A stretch of DNA of 34,274 nucleotides from Kiritimatiellia bacterium. GTDB taxonomy: Bacteria > Verrucomicrobiota > Kiritimatiellia > RFP12 > UBA1067. Below, one piece after another: positions 19,342 to 26,307 of this stretch; the stretch's first letter is position 1, and each line of letters starts with the position of its first letter. The notes beneath the pieces are model-generated. The model saw only the letters and a program-made list of their open reading frames with translations, was not told the origin of the DNA and made no database searches. The DNA lies in assembly GCA_024405255.1 (NCBI GenBank), contig JAKSOY010000017.1:1-34274 (forward strand). Reading direction: 5' to 3'. Both the position numbers and the translations under genes were made by a program.

Positions 19342-20403
19342 TTACTTCCCCAGAATCTTCTGAACGACCTTCACGGCCTCGTCGACCGAGACAACCTGTC
19401 CACCCATGCGATGGATCATCGTGACGCTGGCGGACTCGGCGCCGAGACCGCTCTTGGCGAGCTGCAGGCGCACATCGTCGGCGAACTGGCCGGCATCGAG
19501 CTCGAGCGTCAGGATCTTGCGTCCCCTCGCCGCCGCCGCGAGTTGTTCACGGGGGAACGGATTGAGGGAGATCGGACGGAAACAACCGACCTTAAGGCCC
19601 AGCTGACGGCAGGTTTCAGCCGTCGTGCGGGCCACGCGGCTCGCGATGCCGAACGCGCAGATCAGGAGGTCCGCATCCTCCGCGAGGTAGGTTTCCGCTT
19701 CGGCGTCAACCTGCATTTGCGCATACTTTTCCTGCAGATGTTCATTGAAGACCTCCTGCGCGGCGGCGTCGAGGAAGATTGACTTCACGAGGTTGGCGCG
19801 CGTCTTGGGTTCGCCCTGTGCGGCCCAGGCGCTGAAGTCCGGTCGTTCGCATTCCGTCTCGGGGAGGCGTACGGTCTCCATCATCTGACCTTGTAGGCCA
19901 TCCGCGAAGACAACCGCCGGCGTGCGCCACTTAGCCGCCATCTGGAAGGCCTTGATCGTGAGGTCGCACATTTCCTGCGCGCTCGCAGGGGCATAGGTGA
20001 ACGTCTGGTAGTTGCCGTGTCCGCCACCCTTCACGGCGGGGGTATAGTCGCTCTGCTCGGGATAGACGTTGCCGAGACCGGGACCCGCGCGGTTGACATC
20101 CACGATCACCGCAGGCAGCTCGGCGCCCGCGAGATAGCTGATGCCCTCCTGCATGAGGGAAAAACCCGGGCCCGAGGTGGCGGTCATGCAAAGCTTGCCT
20201 GCGGCCGCCGCACCGAACATCATATTGATCGAAGCCGTTTCACACTCCGCCTGCACGAAGGTACGGCCCAACATCGGGAACCACTTCGCCGCGCCATGGG
20301 CGATTTCGGAGGCCGGGGTAATGGGGTAGCCGAAATAGAGATCGCACCCGGCATAGAGGGCACCCATCACCACGGCTTCGTTGCTCTTCACAAACTTGGT
20401 CAT
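19342..20403 (-). CDS. 2-oxoacid:ferredoxin oxidoreductase, alpha subunit (VorB/KorA-type)
   Basis: A 353-residue alpha subunit. It opens MTKFVKSNEAVVMGAL and carries the pyrimidine-domain signatures GYPITPASEI and TSGPGFSLMQEG of the family, followed by the domain II part (about 240-353). The open frame extends further upstream into the ferredoxin gene, but the Met at 20403, with ATGA overlap of the ferredoxin stop, matches the family start. Stand-alone alpha with separate small ferredoxin and fused beta/gamma is the VorDB(AC) arrangement. Part of a cytoplasmic anaerobic oxidation enzyme. Confidence 0.92.
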   Translation of the reverse strand: MTKFVKSNEAVVMGALYAGCDLYFGYPITPASEIAHGAAKWFPMLGRTFVQAECETASINMMFGAAAAGKLCMTATSGPGFSLMQEGISYLAGAELPAVIVDVNRAGPGLGNVYPEQSDYTPAVKGGGHGNYQTFTYAPASAQEMCDLTIKAFQMAAKWRTPAVVFADGLQGQMMETVRLPETECERPDFSAWAAQGEPKTRANLVKSIFLDAAAQEVFNEHLQEKYAQMQVDAEAETYLAEDADLLICAFGIASRVARTTAETCRQLGLKVGCFRPISLNPFPREQLAAAARGRKILTLELDAGQFADDVRLQLAKSGLGAESASVTMIHRMGGQVVSVDEAVKVVQKILGK

Positions 20404-20633
20404 GCCTTCACCACCTTGATTGCATAGGGTTCCGGACAATTGTAGAAACACATGGCGCAGCCGATACAGCCCTCGCCCTTGTAGCCGACGGGCTTGATAC
20501 CCATCTTGTTCAACGTCGACTTCATCTCGAGGCAGTGGCGCGGACATGCCGCGGCGCAACGACCGCAGCCCTTGCAGCAGTCCTCGTCGATTTCAGGGTG
20601 CGTCAGCACCACTTGTTCATTCTCTTCTGACAT
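20400..20633 (-). CDS. 2[4Fe-4S] ferredoxin subunit of the 2-oxoacid oxidoreductase
   Basis: A 77-residue ferredoxin-like delta subunit. Two cluster-binding motifs are plain: CCKGCGRCAAACP (about 19-31) and CIGCAMCFYNCP (about 56-67). It passes electrons from the TPP centre to external ferredoxin. AAAGG lies about 6 bases before the ATG, and an extended -10 promoter is 30 bases upstream. It is the first gene of a run of nine closely spaced or overlapping genes ending with pyrE. Confidence 0.93.
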   Translation of the reverse strand: MSEENEQVVLTHPEIDEDCCKGCGRCAAACPRHCLEMKSTLNKMGIKPVGYKGEGCIGCAMCFYNCPEPYAIKVVKA

Positions 20634-20662
20634 AACAACCTTTCCAATGGAAATAGGATGTT

Positions 20663-20692
20663 ATTATACCATTTCTGGTGAGCAAACGCCAA
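20663..20692 (-). promoter_or_regulatory. Promoter of the ferredoxin-to-pyrE run
   Basis: On the minus strand TTGGCG (20687-20692), 18 bases, TATAAT (20663-20668), preceded by TGG. The -10 is perfect and the leader is about 22-25 bases with a ribosome site. I see no other strong promoter until the MFS gene, so it may serve all nine genes. Confidence 0.65.
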
Positions 20693-20711
20693 CCCATTCA
20701 AGTTTAAGGAC

Positions 20712-20765
20712 AAAAAAACGCCAATGGGATGGACAGGCAGACCGGAATTACCGGAGAGCAGGCGT
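20712..20765 (-). terminator. Possible terminator of the second phosphodiesterase gene
   Basis: On the minus strand ACGCC (20761-20765) can pair with GGCGT (20718-20722) around an inner CCGG-TAATT-CCGG hairpin, followed by a run of seven T. The outer loop is long, so this is only suggestive. It starts right after the stop at 20767. Confidence 0.35.
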
Positions 20766-20766
20766 A

Positions 20767-21519
20767 TTATTTAGTTTTGGGGCAAGAGGCGGGGACCTTC
20801 TCGGGCGGCAGCCAATTGGTCGTCACGTTGTAGGCACCCAGTTTCACGCACTGGTCATACGTGGCAGACGAATTGGCCGTCCAGAGGGACAGGCGCATGC
20901 CGCGCGCAGTCACTGCGGCGGCGGCGGCAGGCGAGAGCTGACGGAAGCATGTGTTGTACGCCCAAGGCTTGAGTGCGGCGAGGCGATCCAGCTTGGCGAG
21001 TTCCGCGGGAGTCGGCGTAGCGCTCAGAGTTCCGCCCACGAAAATCGTCGAACCTGGGCAAGCGGCGAGAAAGGCGTCTTTCATCGCCTGGTCTCCGCAG
21101 GGGAATATTGTACGCGGCCCCATGCCCTTCTTGGCAACCAACCTCGCCACATTCAGTCGGAACGCACGATCACCACACTTGAAGTCGACGAGAAAACGCT
21201 TATTGGAGGCCGCGAGAACCTCCAAAACAGGCTCCAGGGGTTCTCCTTCCGTTTCTTTAGGAGCCGAATTATGAATAATCACGGGAAGCCCGCTTGGCCG
21301 CCGAGAGACATCAAGCTCCAGAGCATCGACACCGGTTTTCACGAGCGTTTTCACCGACTCGAGCGTATTCGCGCGTGTCCCCATCGCACCGGCATGTGCT
21401 GTCACGAAAGGAGCCGTGCCCGCCGCCGCGGACAACCCAAGCACGAAAACCGTTCCTGCCAACACCAAGCCTTTTGTCCAAAGACTCACCTTGCCGAAAA
21501 CCTTTGACTGCTTAACCAT
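20767..21519 (-). CDS. Glycerophosphodiester phosphodiesterase-like protein, divergent active site
   Basis: A 250-residue GDPD-family protein with an N-terminal membrane or signal helix (about 15-35, ending near AAAG). The barrel motifs are recognisable but altered: His42 is kept but the following Arg is Ala43 (HAG for HRG), ENT reads ANT, Glu68 and Asp70 (ELD) are kept, and HD reads HN at 83-84. It may still bind metal and cleave, or have another role. An upstream Met at 21552 was passed over because AAGGAGA sits 7 bases before the ATG at 21519, inside that longer frame. It has its own extended -10 promoter. It is shorter than the other GDPD in this window and not a close copy. Confidence 0.78.
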   Translation of the reverse strand: MVKQSKVFGKVSLWTKGLVLAGTVFVLGLSAAAGTAPFVTAHAGAMGTRANTLESVKTLVKTGVDALELDVSRRPSGLPVIIHNSAPKETEGEPLEPVLEVLAASNKRFLVDFKCGDRAFRLNVARLVAKKGMGPRTIFPCGDQAMKDAFLAACPGSTIFVGGTLSATPTPAELAKLDRLAALKPWAYNTCFRQLSPAAAAAVTARGMRLSLWTANSSATYDQCVKLGAYNVTTNWLPPEKVPASCPKTK

Positions 21520-21557
21520 TTCATTTTCTCCTTGTCTTTTCCTTGTCAACAAAGGTT

Positions 21558-21566
21558 ATTGTATCA
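21558..21566 (-). promoter_or_regulatory. Extended -10 promoter of the second phosphodiesterase gene
   Basis: On the minus strand TGA-TACAAT, with the ATG 38 bases further on and an AAGGAGA ribosome site between. No clear -35 was found. Confidence 0.5.
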
Positions 21567-21613
21567 TAAACTCCGTTTTACGGCACCACCTAAAGCAAAA
21601 ACACCCGTTCCAC

Positions 21614-21723
21614 GGGGACAGTCCCCACCCGTCCTGGGGACTGTCCCCATTCGTTCCCCACCCGTCCTGGGGACTGTCCCCATTCGTTCCACAACACTCT
21701 CACACTAAGGGGGGACTGTCCCC
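21614..21723. repeat. REP-like cluster: four GGGGAC-N-GTCCCC palindromes with a tandem 33-bp unit
   Basis: 13-bp palindromes lie at 21614-21626 (central A), 21636-21648, 21669-21681 and 21711-21723 (central T). The middle two are part of two perfect tandem 33-bp copies, 21623-21655 and 21656-21688. The spacer CACCCGTCCT and the flank ATTCGTT are shared. The cluster lies 222 bp beyond the stop of a RAYT-like transposase gene, as REP elements often do. It is not CRISPR: there are no unique spacers. Confidence 0.85.
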
Positions 21724-21944
21724 TCCCATTATCTTCAGTGGAATCTGGCTAATAATCATGCAAATCGACTCGGGAGGACAATTTGAAGACAAATGAAACC
21801 GTAGCGACATTATGTTTTTACATAATACGCATTTCAAATTCCCCATCTGTCTGATTGGAATTTACGCTCCAACTGCGTTTCCCCATTTGCTCATCAGTTA
21901 CCAACCTGATGATGGCCTTCAACCCTGTATATCAAAAAATGTCG

Positions 21945-23027
21945 TTATGCCGGTCTTACCTTACATGGCGGCCAATCAACACATTCTTCAAACCACAAAA
22001 GCGATCGATAGGACGGGCACGGGAAATCGCGTCCCAGACGAGCGGCGATTTTCCGACCAAAATCAATACTCCGCCCGACAAAAGCACCACGCATAATTGT
22101 CGAAAGCCTCATCTTGACCAACTGGAAAATATCGGTCTTGACTTTCCCCGACAAAGTTCGTTTCTCAAGGTCTTCCGATAGACGGGAACGGAAAATGGTA
22201 AGGATGACTTCCCTGACTTCCTTCCAAGGGCGTCCCCAGATTCTCTCATAGGCAGCTTGGCATAATCGAGCATATCGTCCGTGACCACAGGCTTGTCCGA
22301 AACTGCTCCACTTGTAGAATTCGCCCTCTCGCACCAAATGTGCCTTGTAGGGATTGTAGTCGACATAAAGAGATACAAACAATTGGACAGACTCTTCCGG
22401 TTCAACCAAACTACTGTGAAAACGACCTTCAAAGACATGTCCTACATGATGAGTCACGCGATTGATATTCTCCGCGATTCGTTCTTTGAGAGTCTTCATA
22501 AACTGTGTGAGATTATACATTCTTCGACAGTAACCGTCTTTAATGGCATCGACTGACGTGCCATTACCCTCCTTGCGCATAGTTTCCCAGTTACGGCGAA
22601 GCGCCGCAATGCGCCGCTCATCTCCATATAGAGCCGACAAACGCGACAACATCTCTTCATCTGTCAATTCAAAATCCGTCGGTGGCCGAGTCCGCGTAAT
22701 TGGTGGCGACTGGGGATTGTCCCCTGTGGTCCAAAGAGGTTGTCGCGATTCCGGCGGTCGCATCCCAAATGCATACGCTGCCGGTTCTACTGCTGGGTCT
22801 TTCCAGTATTTTTTCGGCACAATCGGAATGTGTACATATAAATGCAAATGATTGTCCAACACACTCCAGGAGAGCAGATTCACCCCTGAGAACTCCGCAA
22901 TGCCATAGATCCAACCGACAATCAAATCCTTCAATGTAGGATTCGAGAACCATAATTCCCGATTCACAATCCGCGTTGTGACATGATAGATACCATCAGG
23001 TACTGAGACACGATTTTTTCTTGCCAT
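21945..23027 (-). CDS. RAYT-like (IS200/Y1) transposase
   Basis: A 360-residue HUH-type single-strand transposase. The N-terminus (PDGIYHVTTRIVNRELWF) and the HUH motif NHLHLYVH (His60, His62) are those of REP-associated and IS200-like Y1 transposases. HVFEGRFHSSLVE then LYVDYNPYKAHLV (about 197-232) match the second conserved block; Tyr221 is the likely nucleophile by alignment with the RYIHLNP pattern. About 100 residues separate the two blocks, more than usual, and this insert contains a palindrome copy read as GDNPQSP. The start at 23027 has AAGGAAAG upstream; a 14-codon longer frame overlaps comEC. No IS ends are obvious, so it looks like a domesticated, REP-linked copy. Confidence 0.8.
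   Translation of the reverse strand: MARKNRVSVPDGIYHVTTRIVNRELWFSNPTLKDLIVGWIYGIAEFSGVNLLSWSVLDNHLHLYVHIPIVPKKYWKDPAVEPAAYAFGMRPPESRQPLWTTGDNPQSPPITRTRPPTDFELTDEEMLSRLSALYGDERRIAALRRNWETMRKEGNGTSVDAIKDGYCRRMYNLTQFMKTLKERIAENINRVTHHVGHVFEGRFHSSLVEPEESVQLFVSLYVDYNPYKAHLVREGEFYKWSSFGQACGHGRYARLCQAAYERIWGRPWKEVREVILTIFRSRLSEDLEKRTLSGKVKTDIFQLVKMRLSTIMRGAFVGRSIDFGRKIAARLGRDFPCPSYRSLLWFEECVDWPPCKVRPA
22712..22724. repeat. Palindrome copy inside the transposase gene
   Basis: GGGGATTGTCCCC, one base from the GGGGACTGTCCCC repeat. It lies in frame in the insert between the two catalytic blocks of the RAYT-like gene. Confidence 0.6.
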
Positions 23028-23059
23028 TTTCACTTTCCTTTCATTCAATTCATTTGAAT

Positions 23060-24565
23060 TCACCACCACTTTTTCGAAACTAGTCCTCGTTGCGGCAAAA
23101 ACATTCCAACAAATCTAAAAAACACCAGCCAAGCCGCATACCAACAAGCACTTTTACACAGTCCCCACGGGACTACTTCGAACGTCGAGAATGGCAAGGC
23201 TGCCACGCAAGAAGAAACAAAGGACATCATCCAAGTGAATACTGCCGCCATATTATTCAAGACAGCCGCCAACGGCATACAGACAAAACTCACGACAAGT
23301 GCACTCGCGCCGATCTTAACCATGTACTCCGCACAAAGGATCACAACCGCATTCGCCAGCAACCCTCCCGGTGTAAAACGACCAAATGCCGATGCTGCGA
23401 CCGGCACCCCCGCGATCCAAGCCGCCAGCGAAACTCCTAGACCTCCCACAAAAGACCTCAACTTTGGAATCCGTTCCAAACCAAACAACGGCGCAAACTG
23501 CCGCGTCCATTTACACCAAAGGACAATTCCGAACATCACGATAAACGACAAACTACAACCAAGGTCAAAAAGAAGTTCCGGAGAAAGAACATAGACGATG
23601 AATGCAGTAACCGACCAGGCCATCAACGAATCGGGCTGTCGTCCGAATACCGGACCCATGAGCCAAATCGATGCCATCAGGGCCGCCCGCACGGCACTTG
23701 GACGCGATCCCGTAAGGACCACATAAGCCACGATGAGAGGCGTGCAAACAAGACCCTGAAGACCAGGCGCAAGTTCCAACCGCTGAAGTAAAGTACGAAG
23801 GATCCACGCGACAACCATCACATGCAAACCCGAAATCGCAAATAAATGAATCGTACCGGCATCCACGAAAATCTGTCGACGTTCAGCGGAAAGTTCCGTA
23901 CGGCGTCCCAACAGAATCGCCCGATTCAACGCGGCAAGTTCAAGCGTCCAATCAAGCCCAGCCCCCGCACGACGAGCAAGTTCATCCCCAATCGCCGGCC
24001 ACGACAATCCTCGTTTCGCCACCGCAACACGAACACCACCTTTTTGTTTCATTGCCCATAATGTGCGACATTCGAAACGCCGCATCCGATCCTTTTGAAA
24101 AGCAATTTGTCCCACGACATCCCATACCTCTCCCCTCTTCGGGACAGGTACATCTTGATTTCCAAGGGGAAGTACGACTTTGAGCGGTAACACCCCCACA
24201 TGAGAAGGGAATTCGGTGCGCCATCCGCCATTCTTTACCCGAACAGGCACCGATGCCGATTCCTCTACCGGCAAATGCAACACCGGGCGAGGTCCGTACA
24301 TTCCCGCATTCGCATCAAGAATACCGCGCAGCTGCGCCTCCGTATGAGCCGCCAAAACACCTCCCAGCAGAAACAACGCGACATACGTAAGCCGGAACTT
24401 CCCCCATCCCCAAATTGCAAAGAGTACCGTACCACACACACAAGTGAATACAACCCAAATATCCGCCAAGAACGAGACGGCAAAACCCATCACTTCGCCA
24501 GCAATCAACGTCATCGTAAATAACGCAAACTGCACGGATGGTTTCTGTGAAAGACATTTGAACAT
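23060..24565 (-). CDS. comEC: ComEC/Rec2-family DNA uptake channel, without beta-lactamase domain
   Basis: A 501-residue membrane protein. N-terminal helices and a DUF4131-type soluble domain (about 65-185) precede the Competence domain (about 210-490), which has the hallmark HLFAISGLHV (240-249) and many hydrophobic helices. ComEC forms the inner-membrane channel for single-stranded DNA in natural transformation. The metallo-beta-lactamase domain that ends most ComEC proteins (total 750-800 residues) is missing; the protein ends shortly after the last helix and a transposase gene begins 33 bases later. The start has only a weak ribosome site and lies 10 bases after the comM stop. GC is lower than in the first 20 kb. 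Confidence 0.87.
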   Translation of the reverse strand: MFKCLSQKPSVQFALFTMTLIAGEVMGFAVSFLADIWVVFTCVCGTVLFAIWGWGKFRLTYVALFLLGGVLAAHTEAQLRGILDANAGMYGPRPVLHLPVEESASVPVRVKNGGWRTEFPSHVGVLPLKVVLPLGNQDVPVPKRGEVWDVVGQIAFQKDRMRRFECRTLWAMKQKGGVRVAVAKRGLSWPAIGDELARRAGAGLDWTLELAALNRAILLGRRTELSAERRQIFVDAGTIHLFAISGLHVMVVAWILRTLLQRLELAPGLQGLVCTPLIVAYVVLTGSRPSAVRAALMASIWLMGPVFGRQPDSLMAWSVTAFIVYVLSPELLFDLGCSLSFIVMFGIVLWCKWTRQFAPLFGLERIPKLRSFVGGLGVSLAAWIAGVPVAASAFGRFTPGGLLANAVVILCAEYMVKIGASALVVSFVCMPLAAVLNNMAAVFTWMMSFVSSCVAALPFSTFEVVPWGLCKSACWYAAWLVFFRFVGMFLPQRGLVSKKWW

Positions 24566-24575
24566 CGCGACTCGC

Positions 24576-26111
24576 TTATGTCCAATAATTGTGATCCAGT
24601 TCTCGCCAAGTACTTGCTTCCATCACATGCGTTTCTGTCACCTCGTCGGAACCAGCGAGATCTGCCACCGTTCGCGCCACTTTCAAGACCCGATCATACG
24701 CGCGAGCCGAAAGATCCAATTGCAAGAGCAGATTTCGCATCTTCTCCTGTCCCACCCTCGACAATCGACAGAACTCTCCAATATCACGCGACCGCATGTC
24801 GGCATTGCAAAACAAGCCTGGATGTCCCGCGAAGCGTACACGTTGCCGTTCACGAGCCGCCACAACTCGCGCACGAATTTCAGCAGAAGACTCTCCGCAC
24901 GGTGCGTCAAGCATTTCACGTAACGGGACCGGCGGGAGTGCCAGCTGAATGTCTATTCGATCGAGAAGCGGCCCCGAAATCTTCGACCGATACTGGAGAA
25001 TCTGTCGCGTGGAACACCGGCACGCCCGCGTCGGATCATCCGCATAACCACAAGGGCATGGATTCATCGCCGCCACAAGCATAAAACGGGACGGGAAATC
25101 ACAAGCCGCCGCTGCTCGCGCGATCGCAACATGTCCATCTTCAAGCGGTTGACGCATCACTTCTAGCACATTCCGCCGGAACTCCGGGAATTCATCAAGA
25201 AACAAAACCCCGCGGTGTGCAAGCGACACTTCCCCGGGTTGCGGATGCGAACCACCCCCCAGGAGACCGCAGTCACTAACCGTATGGTGCGGAGCTCGAA
25301 ACGGACGACTTGTCACGAGGGAACAACCGCCCTCAAGCTTGCCTGCGACCGAGTGAATCCGCGTCACCTCTAATGCCTCTTCCGGTGTCAACGGAGGCAA
25401 AATGGATGGAATTCGTCGGGCCAGCATCGTTTTACCCGCGCCAGGGGAACCTATCATCAACACATTGTGACCACCCGCCACCGCGACTTCCAATGCACGT
25501 TTGGCCCCCGGTTGCCCCTTCACATCGGCAAAATCCTCACCTGCATCTCGACCTACGGTAACAAGTGTACGAAGGTCGTTGTACACAGGTTCAAGGCGCA
25601 ATGTCCCAGCAAAGAAATCTGCAGCCTCGCGCAAGGTACGAACCGGATAAACATCAATCCCCTCGACAACACTTGCCTCGGCAATATTTTCCGCCGGCAC
25701 AAGAATGCCGCGTTTGCCAATGCGCCGCATCTCCAAAACAATCGGTAAAATGCCCGGGATCCGACGTACCACACCCGAAAGGGCCAACTCGCCGGCCATT
25801 GCGTACTCTCCCAGTATGTCGGTCTGCACCTTGCCTGTTGCCGCCAAAAGCGCAACCGCAATCGGCAAATCGTAAATCGGCCCTTCTTTTCGCAGATCAG
25901 CGGGTGCTAGATTAACCGTGATATTCGATTCGTGTTTCTTGTAACCCGAATTGACAATCGCCGTCGACACCCTGTCTTTTGCCTCTTTGACAGCCTGGTC
26001 CGGTAATCCGACAATCGTAAACTGAGGCATACCGTCCGACGAGCAGACCTCGATTTCGACTGTTCGCGCATCAACTCCGCAGACAGCTCCCGAATGACAT
26101 TTTGCTAACAT
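24576..26111 (-). CDS. comM: YifB/ComM family AAA+ ATPase (Mg-chelatase-like)
   Basis: A 511-residue protein. An N-terminal Lon-like domain (1-170, starting MLAKCHSGAVCGVDA) is followed by the Mg-chelatase AAA+ domain with Walker A GSPGAGKT (221-228), Walker B LFLDE (303-307), the CPCG zinc-type loop (352-355) and a C-terminal helical domain. Length matches E. coli YifB. Haemophilus ComM is a branch-migration helicase in natural transformation. A longer frame starts 28 codons upstream, but the family start is at 26111 with AAGGA about 10 bases before it. comEC follows 10 bases after its stop, so the two probably form a competence pair. Confidence 0.92.
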   Translation of the reverse strand: MLAKCHSGAVCGVDARTVEIEVCSSDGMPQFTIVGLPDQAVKEAKDRVSTAIVNSGYKKHESNITVNLAPADLRKEGPIYDLPIAVALLAATGKVQTDILGEYAMAGELALSGVVRRIPGILPIVLEMRRIGKRGILVPAENIAEASVVEGIDVYPVRTLREAADFFAGTLRLEPVYNDLRTLVTVGRDAGEDFADVKGQPGAKRALEVAVAGGHNVLMIGSPGAGKTMLARRIPSILPPLTPEEALEVTRIHSVAGKLEGGCSLVTSRPFRAPHHTVSDCGLLGGGSHPQPGEVSLAHRGVLFLDEFPEFRRNVLEVMRQPLEDGHVAIARAAAACDFPSRFMLVAAMNPCPCGYADDPTRACRCSTRQILQYRSKISGPLLDRIDIQLALPPVPLREMLDAPCGESSAEIRARVVAARERQRVRFAGHPGLFCNADMRSRDIGEFCRLSRVGQEKMRNLLLQLDLSARAYDRVLKVARTVADLAGSDEVTETHVMEASTWRELDHNYWT

Positions 26112-26229
26112 GACTTGTTTTCCTTTCCGTTGAGCGCCACTTTGCGCCAACGCGAAGACTATATCCCAAATCAGGTCAAGAAAACAAGCGAACAAATGTC
26201 AATTCTTTGTCGAGTAAATGTAAAGAAAA

Positions 26230-26279
26230 TGTCAAGAGAACTCACATTCTCTTGACATTCTCTTGACAATGTCTTAACA
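26230..26279. repeat. Inverted and tandem repeats of TTCTCTTGACA
   Basis: TGTCAAGAGAA (26230-26240) is a perfect inverted partner of TTCTCTTGACA (26247-26257), which is repeated directly at 26258-26268 and loosely at 26269-26279. Read on the minus strand, the hairpin (11-bp stem, 6-base loop) is followed by TTTTCTTT, so it may end transcription of the 650-residue gene. It also lies 120 bp upstream of comM, where it could be an operator. Confidence 0.6.
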
Positions 26280-26307
26280 ATTGGCCGCAAGGGCCTTATT
26301 TTATTGG

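Larger units (their letters stand above)
21520..21944. other. Gene-free 425-bp region with palindromic repeats
   Basis: This stretch between the phosphodiesterase promoter and the RAYT stop has no convincing gene. Its centre (21614-21723) holds four GGGGAC-N-GTCCCC palindromes. The outer parts (21567-21610 and 21724-21944) are AT-richer than the surroundings and show no recognisable motif. Confidence 0.6.

Noticed and set aside
21623..21688. CRISPR array
   Set aside because: The two 33-bp units are in direct contact with no unique spacers, and no cas genes are nearby.
21812..22096. Small plus-strand gene after the repeat cluster
   Set aside because: It runs antisense into the transposase gene and has no ribosome site or recognisable product.
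23047..23060. AATTCA-TT-TGAATT inverted repeat as a transposon end
   Set aside because: It is short, AT-rich, overlaps the comEC stop, and no partner is seen beyond the transposase gene.
26282..26295. GGCC-GCAAG-GGCC followed by T-rich sequence as a plus-strand terminator
   Set aside because: Only a 4-bp stem, and there is no plus-strand gene upstream that would need it.
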